DNA from: UBA1049 sp964522305
GTDB taxonomy: Bacteria; Bacillota; Clostridia; Oscillospirales; CAG-382
Direction of reading: 5' to 3'
Length of the DNA stretch: 24,278 bases
Assembly (NCBI GenBank): GCA_964522305.1
Contig: CAZFVM010000011.1
Span: 1-24,278, forward strand
A program made the translations under genes and the position numbers. Under the pieces are notes generated by a model. That model was not told the origin of the DNA, ran no database searches, and worked only from the letters and a program-made list of their open reading frames with translations. Below are positions 14,063 to 21,139 of the stretch, in pieces (positions within the stretch are counted from its first letter, which is position 1; the number at the start of each line of letters is the position of its first letter).

Positions 14063-16603
14063 TTAGGCGGTAACGATTTTGCTTTCGTTTTGCAACCCCA
14101 GCTTTTCCACCGCTTGTTCCCGCATCCTGTATTTTAGGATTTTGCCGGCAGCATTCATGGGAAACTCGGTGACAAAGTCTATATACTTCGGGGTCTTGTG
14201 TTTTGCCATATTGGCAATGATATAATCTTTCAATTCTTGTTCGGAAAGTTCTTGCCCTTCTCTCAGAATGACACAAGCCATTATTTCCTCACCGTATTGC
14301 TTGCTGGGCACTCCTATGACCTGGACATCCTTTACCTTGGGATGGGTGTAAATAAAGTCCTCGATTTCCTTGGGATAAATGTTTTCGCCGCCTCGGATAA
14401 TCATATCTTTTATCCGTCCGGTAATTTTGTAGTTACCGGCAGCATCCCTGCGCGCCAGGTCACCGGTGTGGAGCCAGCCTTCGCTGTCTATGGCGTTTGC
14501 GGTGGCGTGAGGCATCTTGTAATAGCCCTTCATAATATTATATCCTCGGGCAACAAACTCTCCGTCAACCCCGTCGGGCAGGTCTTTTCCGGTCTCCGGG
14601 TCCACAATTTTGCATTCAACCCCGGGCAGCGCCCTTCCCACGGTGTTTACTCTAACCTCTATACTGTCGGTGGTCAAGCTCATGGTGCAGCCGGGGGAGG
14701 CCTCGGTTTGGCCATACACTATGGTGACCTCTTCCATTTTCATAACATTGATAACATCCTGCATTACCTTGACAGGGCAGGGGGAGCCCGCCATTATCCC
14801 GGTACGCATGGCAGAAAAATCTGTTGACGCAAAGTCCTCGTGTTCCAGCAAGGCGATGAACATGGTGGGAACTCCATGCATAACCGTGATTTTTTCTTTT
14901 GTAATACACTCCAAAGAACGCTTTGGTTGGAAGTATGCCAGAGGAGACATGGTGGAGCCGTGGGTAACGGCGGCAATCATGGCAAGCACCATGCCGAAAC
15001 AATGGAACATTGGTACCTGAATCAACATTCTGTCTGCGGTGGACAGGTCCATTCCATCTCCGATGGTCTTACCGTTGTTTATAACATTGTAATGGGAAAG
15101 CATAACCCCTTTTGGGAACCCGGTGGTGCCGGAGGTGTATTGCATATTACAGACATCATGTTTGTTTAGGCTTGCAGCCCTGCGATAGACCTCTTCCACG
15201 GGAGTTTTGTCGGCATATTCCAACGCTCCCTCCCAGGTCAACGCCCCCTCCAACTCACAACCAACCGTTATGATATTACGCAGGAAGGGAAGGCGCTTAC
15301 TGTATAAGGGCTTACCCGGCTGGGTCTCTTTGAGCTCGGGACAAAGCTGTCCCATTATCTCAACATAATTACTATCCTTATAACCGTCAATCATAATCAA
15401 GGTATGGGTGTCCGACTGTCTGAGCAGATATTCCGCTTCGTATATTTTGTAAGCGGTGTTGACCGTAACCAACACGGCACCTATCTTTGTAACTGCCCAA
15501 AAGGAGATAAACCACTCCGGTACGTTTGTCGCCCAGACCGAAACATGGTCCCCTTTCTTTACCCCAAGGGAAACAAGGGCACGGGCGAAGTTGTCCACAT
15601 CCTCCCGAAACTGGAGATAAGTCCGGGTATAGTCAAAGGTGGTATATCGAAAGGCGGGTTGGTTTGGGAATACCTCGCATATTTTGTCCAAAAGCTGAGG
15701 AAAGGTAAGGTCAATCAAAATATCCTTTTCCCAGATATATTTTCCATCCCCTCTCAAGTTGTCAAACAAGGGACCGACAGCCCCTCCTTTTCCGGTATAG
15801 CGGGACATGTAATTCACATAATGGGGGAAGACTATCCCTGCGTCCTCTAAGTCAGGGGTCCAGCGTTTGACCCATTCTAAGGTGATATAGCCGGTATAGT
15901 TTATGGATTTTAAAGCAAGAATTATATCGTCCATGGGAAGGTCCCCCTCTCCCATAAGGCGGTATTTTATGTTGCCGTCTACTATTGTACTGTCCTTGAC
16001 ATGGATATATTTGATATAAATCCCCAAGGTTTGCACGGTTTTTTCCGGGTCTTCTTTGCCATATCTGTAAGGGTGGTGAATATCCCAAAGAGCAGCCACA
16101 TAATCACTGGCGAACCTGTCGAGCAACCCCTTTAGTCTATCGGTGTCACAATAAACCCCGTTGGTCTCCACCAACAAAGTGACTCCTTTTTCCTCGGCAT
16201 AGGGCAAAATCTCTTGCAGTTGAGAATAAACCTCTTCGTCGTCCACTTCGTAGTCGTCTTGATGGGGGGCAGGGGTAAGGTCTCCCAACACCCGGACAAA
16301 GTTGCAGTTTAACTCCGCGGCAAGGTCGATATAGTTTTTTAGTTCGTTTATGTTGTCTTCTCTTTTTTCTGCATATTTTAGGCAGCACCCCGAGGATATA
16401 CAAGAAATCTCCAGTCCCAGGGATTTGAGTCTGGATTTTGTTTGGGGCAGTTGGGCTTGGGAAAAGGGCATAACAGAACCGTCGAACAAGTCAAGCCCCA
16501 CGCCCCTGATCTCCACACCGTCAAACCCTAAGTCGGTTGCCATAGAGGATATTTCGCCAAACTCCAGTTCGGGACAGGCAAGGGTAGAAAAAGATATTTT
16601 CAT
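14063..16603 (-). CDS. Fusion: sugar-isomerase-like TIM barrel plus acyl-CoA synthetase-like AMP ligase
   Basis: An 846-aa open frame joining two complete enzymes. Residues 1-268 are an AP-endonuclease-2/xylose-isomerase-type TIM barrel with a full metal set: Glu146 (LLVETNG), Asp174 (LWDIHH), His201 (IHVKDS) and Glu243 (TLEW). After a linker (about 268-292), residues 293-846 form an AMP-dependent ligase of normal length. Its motifs are A3 YTSGTTGFPKGVMLSH (489-504), A5 YGQTEASPG (630-638), TGDL (713-716), GRIKDMIIRGGENIYPKEIE (729-748) and catalytic Lys821 in NAAGK. The ligase resembles medium- or long-chain acyl-CoA synthetases of the FadD/ACSF2 group (PMFHCFG at 531-537). Barrel enzymes of this type isomerise or epimerise sugars and inositol derivatives. 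The natural substrate pair is unknown. It has a strong promoter with a long leader, divergent to an oxidoreductase. Confidence 0.88.
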   Translation of the reverse strand: MKISFSTLACPELEFGEISSMATDLGFDGVEIRGVGLDLFDGSVMPFSQAQLPQTKSRLKSLGLEISCISSGCCLKYAEKREDNINELKNYIDLAAELNCNFVRVLGDLTPAPHQDDYEVDDEEVYSQLQEILPYAEEKGVTLLVETNGVYCDTDRLKGLLDRFASDYVAALWDIHHPYRYGKEDPEKTVQTLGIYIKYIHVKDSTIVDGNIKYRLMGEGDLPMDDIILALKSINYTGYITLEWVKRWTPDLEDAGIVFPHYVNYMSRYTGKGGAVGPLFDNLRGDGKYIWEKDILIDLTFPQLLDKICEVFPNQPAFRYTTFDYTRTYLQFREDVDNFARALVSLGVKKGDHVSVWATNVPEWFISFWAVTKIGAVLVTVNTAYKIYEAEYLLRQSDTHTLIMIDGYKDSNYVEIMGQLCPELKETQPGKPLYSKRLPFLRNIITVGCELEGALTWEGALEYADKTPVEEVYRRAASLNKHDVCNMQYTSGTTGFPKGVMLSHYNVINNGKTIGDGMDLSTADRMLIQVPMFHCFGMVLAMIAAVTHGSTMSPLAYFQPKRSLECITKEKITVMHGVPTMFIALLEHEDFASTDFSAMRTGIMAGSPCPVKVMQDVINVMKMEEVTIVYGQTEASPGCTMSLTTDSIEVRVNTVGRALPGVECKIVDPETGKDLPDGVDGEFVARGYNIMKGYYKMPHATANAIDSEGWLHTGDLARRDAAGNYKITGRIKDMIIRGGENIYPKEIEDFIYTHPKVKDVQVIGVPSKQYGEEIMACVILREGQELSEQELKDYIIANMAKHKTPKYIDFVTEFPMNAAGKILKYRMREQAVEKLGLQNESKIVTA

Positions 16604-16828
16604 GGTTTACTCCGTTTCATATTACAAATTAACACATAGTTATATATTGCTATGCATGCCACCCCTTGGGCAAAACAGACAACCCCTGCAGGCAGCCAAC
16701 CTACAATAGACCTGCCATGCTCTCTCTATCTCCAAAAACCCTGTCAACAATACGCGGAGATAAAGAATTGAATATATATTCGGGGGAAATGTATAAAGAG
16801 GGTGAGCCCGCATTTTTATGTGAATATT
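16604..16828 (-). promoter_or_regulatory. Long, potentially structured 5' leader of the fusion gene
   Basis: About 225 nt separate the predicted start site from the fusion gene. On the minus strand TTCTTTATCTCC (16767-16756) can pair with GGAGATAGAGAG (16733-16722) as a 12-bp helix with two G-U wobbles. Both wobbles become mismatches in plus-strand RNA. Further toward the gene, GGCAG can pair with CTGCC, GCATG with a downstream CATGC, and CATAG with CTATG (10-nt loop). It matches no riboswitch class I know. The palindrome GAATATATATTC (16770-16781) could instead be an operator. No T-run terminator is visible. Confidence 0.45.
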
Positions 16829-16834
16829 TATTAA

Positions 16835-16863
16835 ATTATATAGTTTGACCCTTTTTTTGTCAA
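16835..16863 (-). promoter_or_regulatory. Perfect consensus promoter for the fusion-aroQ-dut unit
   Basis: Read on the minus strand: TTGACA (16863-16858), exactly 17 nt, then TATAAT (16840-16835). This is a full match to the sigma-A consensus, the best promoter in the window. The predicted start is near 16828. Confidence 0.85.
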
Positions 16864-16903
16864 GTCGCAATTGGATTTTCGGCGTTTATTTACTCTGCTC
16901 ATA

Positions 16904-16932
16904 TTGAAAAACAATATGGGGTATGATACAAT
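16904..16932 (+). promoter_or_regulatory. Sigma-A-type promoter of the oxidoreductase gene
   Basis: TTGAAA (16904-16909), a 17-nt spacer and TACAAT (16927-16932). The predicted start is near 16939, giving a short leader of about 28 nt that contains the ribosome binding site CGGAGG at 16955-16960. Confidence 0.75.
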
Positions 16933-16966
16933 CAAAATTAGACAAAAAATTTATCGGAGGTTTTTT

Positions 16967-18028
16967 ATGTCAAAGATCAAAGTAGCCATTATAGGTTGCG
17001 GAACAATTGCAAACAGCGCGCATATCCCCGCTTATCTCGCTAACGAAAACGCAGAGATTAAGTATTTTTGTGATATTATTCCCGAGAAGGCACAAGCCGC
17101 GGTAGAAAAGTACGGATGCGGTATTGCGGTCGTCGATTACAGGGAGATTCTGGGAGACGAAGAGATCGAGGCGGTTTCGGTTTGTACTCCCAACAAAGTG
17201 CACTCTACCATTACCATCGACTTTTTGAGAGCAGGTAAGAATGTATTGTGCGAAAAACCTGCGGCGAGGACTTTTGCAGAAGCAAAGGCAATGCAGGACG
17301 CTCAACACGAGACCGGCAAGGTATTGAACATCGGTGTGGTCAACCGCTTTAACTCGGCGGTCAACAAGCTCAGAGAAATGATCCAAAACGGAGATTTCGG
17401 CGAGATTTATCATGTTTATGTTTCCTTTAGAGCTCACAGAAGCATTCCGGGTCTCGGAGGCGCTTTCACCACCAAAGAGATCGCCGGCGGCGGAGTACTA
17501 ATCGACTGGGGAGTACATTACCTCGATATAGTTATGTACTGTCTGGGAGACCCTAAGCCGAAGACTGTTTCGTCAAAGGCATACTCCAAGTTAGGCGTTG
17601 ATCTGGAGAACTATGTCTATGAAGGCATGTGGGCAGAAGACACCAAGGATGTTAACGGTGTTTATGATGTTGACGACTTTGTGACCGGATTTGTCCGTAC
17701 TGAAGGACCCACCATCACCTTCAACGGTGCCTGGGCACAGAACATCGGTATAGGCGAGGCTTATATTGATTTCATCGGTACCAAGGCAGGTGCTCGTCTC
17801 AACTACGGCGGAGACTTCACGGTTTATACCACTTCCATGGGCAGTCTGGTTAACTTCAAGCCTAAGTTTGAGAGCAAGCATCACTTCCAAGAAGAGATAG
17901 ACGGGTTCCTTCGCAGCATAAAGACCGGAGAGAAGCTTCCTTCTCATATCGACACAGTTATAATTACTGCCGAGATGATGCAGGCGATGTATGACTCCAG
18001 CGAGACCGACAAAGAGATAGTACTATAA
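16967..18028 (+). CDS. Gfo/Idh/MocA-family NAD(P)-dependent oxidoreductase
   Basis: A 353-aa two-domain dehydrogenase. The start at 16967 follows CGGAGG by 6 nt; an upstream in-frame ATG at 16871 would place the promoter inside the gene. The N-terminal Rossmann fold begins KVAIIGCGTIANSAHIPAYL (5-24). The family EKP motif is at 96-98 with catalytic Lys97. The C-terminal domain has GGGVLIDWGVHYLD (174-187) with Asp180 and His184 in the usual catalytic positions. Such enzymes oxidise or reduce sugars, inositols or sugar derivatives; the substrate cannot be read here. Only 1 of 33 glycine codons is GGG, unlike its neighbours, where GGG is frequent. This suggests high expression or separate ancestry. 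It is divergent to the TIM-barrel fusion and ends at a strong terminator. Confidence 0.92.
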   Translation: MSKIKVAIIGCGTIANSAHIPAYLANENAEIKYFCDIIPEKAQAAVEKYGCGIAVVDYREILGDEEIEAVSVCTPNKVHSTITIDFLRAGKNVLCEKPAARTFAEAKAMQDAQHETGKVLNIGVVNRFNSAVNKLREMIQNGDFGEIYHVYVSFRAHRSIPGLGGAFTTKEIAGGGVLIDWGVHYLDIVMYCLGDPKPKTVSSKAYSKLGVDLENYVYEGMWAEDTKDVNGVYDVDDFVTGFVRTEGPTITFNGAWAQNIGIGEAYIDFIGTKAGARLNYGGDFTVYTTSMGSLVNFKPKFESKHHFQEEIDGFLRSIKTGEKLPSHIDTVIITAEMMQAMYDSSETDKEIVL

Positions 18029-18043
18029 GATACCTTATATAAG

Positions 18044-18074
18044 ACAAAACGGCGAGATTACCTCGCCGTTTTGT
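18044..18074. terminator. Bidirectional intrinsic terminator
   Basis: ACAAAACGGCGAG (18044-18056) and CTCGCCGTTTTGT (18062-18074) form a perfect 13-bp stem around ATTAC. The A and T tracts at both ends of the stem allow use on either strand, and a further T-run follows at 18081. It lies between the convergent oxidoreductase and tgt genes. Confidence 0.9.
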
Positions 18075-18084
18075 ATGCATTTTT

Positions 18085-19218
18085 TTATATTCGTTTTGAT
18101 ACTGCTGATATCTTTTCTTTTTTGAACTCGGGAAAGATATCTTTTTCTATTGCCTCTCGGGCTTGCTCTAACAGCGTATTGTAAAAGTGCAGGTTATGGA
18201 TTACTGCCAACCGCAGCCCCAACACTTCCTTCGCCTTCATAAGGTGACGAAGATAGGCACGGGAGAAGTTTTTGCAGACATGGCAATCACAACTCGGGTC
18301 GATGGGGGAGTCATCCCGTTTATGTTTTTCGTTGTTGATATTCATATAGCCGTCGCCGGTAAAGAGGTTTCCGTGTCTGCCGTTTCGGGCGGGGAGCACA
18401 CAATCAAAGAAGTCTATCCCCCGGTCTATGGCTTCCAACAGGTTCTCCGGAGTTCCCACCCCCATGAGATATCTCGGCTTGTCCGCGGGCATATGGGGTT
18501 CGGTTACATCGATAACCTCATACATAACCTCTGCAGGTTCTCCCACAGCAAGCCCCCCAAGGGCATAACCGTCAAGGTCCAGCTCCCGAATCCTTTTCAT
18601 GTGCTCGATTCGCAAGTCAGAGAACACCCCGCCCTGTCCAATCCCAAAGAGCATTTGGTCTTTGTTGATGGTGGTGTCCAACCCATTTAGGCGGGACAGC
18701 TCCTTGTTGCACCGTTCCAGCCATCGAAATGTTCGGTTGCAGGAATCTGTTATATACCCCCGGTCTGACAACGAAGAAGGACATTCGTCAAACGCCATGG
18801 CTATGGTGGATGCCAAGTTTGATTGTATCTGCATGCTCCGCTCCGGAGACATAAAAATCCTTTCGCCGCTTATATGGGAGGCAAAAGTGACCCCTTCTTC
18901 TTTTATGTTTCTCAAAGACGCCAGCGAAAACACCTGAAACCCGCCACTGTCCGTGAGTATCGGACCGTCCCAGTTAACAAATTTGTGGAGCCCTCCCGCA
19001 TCATAGACCACATCATCCCCGGGGGTTAAGTGGAGGTGATAAGTGTTTGCCAACAAGACCTGGCACTTCAGGTCTTTTAAGTCCGGGGCAGAGACACCAC
19101 CTTTTATCGCTCCGGCGGTCGCCACGTTCATAAACACCGGGGTCTGAATCTTTCCGTGAACGGTATCAAACTCACCTCGGCGGGCACGGCCTTGGGTTTT
19201 ATGTAAAGTAAAACTCAT
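18085..19218 (-). CDS. tgt: tRNA-guanine transglycosylase
   Basis: A 377-aa bacterial-type TGT. It exchanges guanine-34 of tRNAs with GUN anticodons for preQ1, a step to queuosine. DSGGFQVFS is at 90-98 with Asp90, FGIGQGG at 191-197 with substrate-binding Gln195, and GGLAVGE at 221-227. The nucleophile is Asp272 in DCVLPARNGRHG. The zinc site is Cys310, Cys312, Cys315 and His341. The Val in GGLAVGE and Cys146 in DEC are the residues of preQ1-type bacterial enzymes. One small oddity is Gly194, where GIVQGG is usual. The ATG follows AGGAAG. It is the last gene of the mutS-mutL-tgt unit, 23 nt after mutL. The usual partners queA and ruvAB are not here. Confidence 0.97.
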   Translation of the reverse strand: MSFTLHKTQGRARRGEFDTVHGKIQTPVFMNVATAGAIKGGVSAPDLKDLKCQVLLANTYHLHLTPGDDVVYDAGGLHKFVNWDGPILTDSGGFQVFSLASLRNIKEEGVTFASHISGERIFMSPERSMQIQSNLASTIAMAFDECPSSLSDRGYITDSCNRTFRWLERCNKELSRLNGLDTTINKDQMLFGIGQGGVFSDLRIEHMKRIRELDLDGYALGGLAVGEPAEVMYEVIDVTEPHMPADKPRYLMGVGTPENLLEAIDRGIDFFDCVLPARNGRHGNLFTGDGYMNINNEKHKRDDSPIDPSCDCHVCKNFSRAYLRHLMKAKEVLGLRLAVIHNLHFYNTLLEQAREAIEKDIFPEFKKEKISAVSKRI

Positions 19219-19241
19219 AAATAACTTCCTTTTTTTATAAC

Positions 19242-21113
19242 TCAGCGATCAAAGAACCTGCCCAACTCTTTTTTCAAAAACTCTTTTATGACCGGGCGAC
19301 CGTGGGGGCAGTACTGCACAGCCGGGTTTTCCATCAGCTTTTCTACCAGCCATTCGTTGTGACCCGCAGGATTGGCGTCCCCGGCTTTCATGGCAGCCTT
19401 ACAGGCTATGGTAAACAACATGCGATCGCATTTTTCTTCAAAGGGCAGGGCTCTGCCGTCCGCCAACCCTTCGGCAAACTCCTCTAAGAGGGGACCTATA
19501 TCCGTAAGGTCCGAGATAAGGGAGGGAACCGCTCTGACAATCAAGGTGTCCCGACCAAAGGCGTCTATATCAAAACCATAACCCTTTAGATAGTCCGAGT
19601 GTTCGAGCAGTGTTTTTGCTTGATAATCGGTTACCGTTATGGGGATTCCCTCCAACAACTGCTGCATGACCACCTCTTTTTTACCGGTGAGTTCTTCGTA
19701 CAGTATCCTCTCGTGGGCGGCATGCTTGTCTATTATAAGGACCGAGTCCTGTTTTTCTACAAATATATAGGTAAAATAAGCCTCTCCGATAATCCTATAA
19801 GCAGGCTCGGTTCCGAGCAATGTCTCGGAGACAAAGACTTGTTCCGAGTCTTGTTTTTCGAAGGGCTCATCGGGGGTGTCCGAGCTCTTGAAGGTCATGA
19901 CAGTTTCGGTTTTTAGATCGATTAAAGGCAGGTCCTCTTCCCCGATATTCGGTTTGAAGACCTCATAACCTATTACCTCCCCCTTTTCGTTTCGAGGGGT
20001 CAAAGGCGGGGCTTGAGTCGAATATTCCGACTTTTGTCTTTCGGAAAAATGGGGTCCGGAGTGCTGTGTATTTCCTTTTGTTGCCGTTTCCTGTTTATGT
20101 TCGGGTTTTGTAGTCTTGCTTTTATGTTCTTTGCCCGAAAGCATGCTCTTTACAGAGTAATACACCAGCTCAAAAATCTTTTTGTCGTTAGAAAACTTTA
20201 TTTCGGTTTTTGCCGGATGGATATTGACATCGGTGGATTTGGGATTGATTGTGATTTTCAAAACCCCGACGGGGAACCTACCCCTAGGCAGATAAGAACG
20301 GAAAGCTTCTTCCAAAGCTGCGGTCATGGTCTTGGAGCGGATTGCTCTGTTGTTGACAAAGAACACCTGCAAAGCCCTACTCCCTCTGGCGTTATCCGGT
20401 GTGGTGACAAAGCCTTTTATATTAGAGCCGTCCAGATCATAGTCTATCTGTTTGAGTCCCTTGGCAAATTCTGAGCCATAAACCGAATAAATCGCAGTCA
20501 ACAAATCCCCGTCTCCCGGGGTAAAAAACTTCCTGTCCCCGTTTGCGATAAAGGTGAAGGATATATCCGGTCGAGACAGCGCCATACGCTCGGTTACCCC
20601 GGCACAAGCTCCGCCTTCGGTGACATCCCGCTTGAGAAACTTGTGTCTTGCCGGTACATTATAAAACAAATCTCGGACAATCACGGTGGTCCCGTCAGGA
20701 CAACCCGTGTCCTCCATGATTATGCCGTTTTCGTCGGCGGTAAGGAGGGTACCGGTGGTTTCTGTGTTTTGTTTTGTCATTAGCTCCAATCGCGAAACCG
20801 AGCTAATGGCGGCGAGGGCTTCTCCGCGAAACCCCAGGGTCAAAACCCCATCCAAGTCTTCCCCTGCCGAGATTTTGCTGGTAGCGTGGCGGAGCAGCGC
20901 CTTTGGTACATCCTCTCGGGATATTCCCGAGCCGTTATCGGTTACCCGGATATAGCTTCTGCCACCGTCCCTTATTTCTACGGTTATGGCTGTAGCTTTG
21001 GCGTCCACCGAGTTTTCTATCAATTCTTTTAGCGCAGAGGAAGGTCTTTCCACAACTTCGCCGGCGGCAATAAGATTTGCGGTTTGTGTACTGAGTATGT
21101 TTATTTTGCCCAC
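19242..21113 (-). CDS. mutL: DNA mismatch repair protein MutL (endonuclease type)
   Basis: A 623-aa GHKL ATPase that links MutS recognition to strand removal. The N-terminal ATP site has ELIENSVDAKA (30-40, Glu30 and Asn34), VTDNGSGI (57-64) and TLGFRGEAL (92-100). A variable, hydrophilic linker runs from about 335 to 440. The C-terminal domain has the metal-dependent nickase motifs: DKHAAHE with Glu473 (462-473), ACKAAMKAGD (570-579) and CPHGRP (602-607). It is therefore the self-nicking MutL used by bacteria without MutH. The start is GTG, supported by AGGAAGG about 9 nt upstream. It lies 26 nt after mutS and 23 nt before tgt. Confidence 0.97.
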   Translation of the reverse strand: MGKINILSTQTANLIAAGEVVERPSSALKELIENSVDAKATAITVEIRDGGRSYIRVTDNGSGISREDVPKALLRHATSKISAGEDLDGVLTLGFRGEALAAISSVSRLELMTKQNTETTGTLLTADENGIIMEDTGCPDGTTVIVRDLFYNVPARHKFLKRDVTEGGACAGVTERMALSRPDISFTFIANGDRKFFTPGDGDLLTAIYSVYGSEFAKGLKQIDYDLDGSNIKGFVTTPDNARGSRALQVFFVNNRAIRSKTMTAALEEAFRSYLPRGRFPVGVLKITINPKSTDVNIHPAKTEIKFSNDKKIFELVYYSVKSMLSGKEHKSKTTKPEHKQETATKGNTQHSGPHFSERQKSEYSTQAPPLTPRNEKGEVIGYEVFKPNIGEEDLPLIDLKTETVMTFKSSDTPDEPFEKQDSEQVFVSETLLGTEPAYRIIGEAYFTYIFVEKQDSVLIIDKHAAHERILYEELTGKKEVVMQQLLEGIPITVTDYQAKTLLEHSDYLKGYGFDIDAFGRDTLIVRAVPSLISDLTDIGPLLEEFAEGLADGRALPFEEKCDRMLFTIACKAAMKAGDANPAGHNEWLVEKLMENPAVQYCPHGRPVIKEFLKKELGRFFDR

Positions 21114-21139
21114 GGTATAACCTTCCTTTCCTGTGTCAT

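Larger units (their letters stand above)
16604..16966. other. Divergent intergenic region without a protein gene
   Basis: This 363-bp gap lies between the fusion gene (left, minus) and the oxidoreductase (right, plus). It holds two divergent promoters with -35 boxes 41 bp apart and the long minus-strand leader. A 5-bp inverted repeat, TTGAC-N9-GTCAA (16845-16863), spans the minus-strand -35 box and part of its spacer. A 76-codon minus-strand frame that crosses the promoter has no ribosome binding site and is not taken as a gene. Confidence 0.8.

Noticed and set aside
14794..15169. Several open frames of 60-136 codons opposite the AMP ligase, and similar ones opposite mutS and aspS
   Set aside because: They are frame shadows of long, motif-rich genes and lack ribosome binding sites and family patterns.
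16640..16700. AGGGGTGGCA on the minus strand, resembling a T-box core
   Set aside because: The match stops after TGGCA, there is no terminator/antiterminator pair and no stem I loop motif, so a T-box is not supported.
16640..16870. A 76-codon minus-strand open frame in the divergent intergenic region
   Set aside because: It starts upstream of the perfect promoter, crosses it, has no ribosome binding site and shows no protein-like pattern.
18606..18660. GIGQGG in Tgt read at first as a eukaryote-like, queuine-specific change
   Set aside because: The specificity Val lies in the later GGLAVGE motif and is kept, as is Cys146 in DEC. Gly194 is only next to the substrate-binding Gln, so a preQ1 enzyme is the better call.
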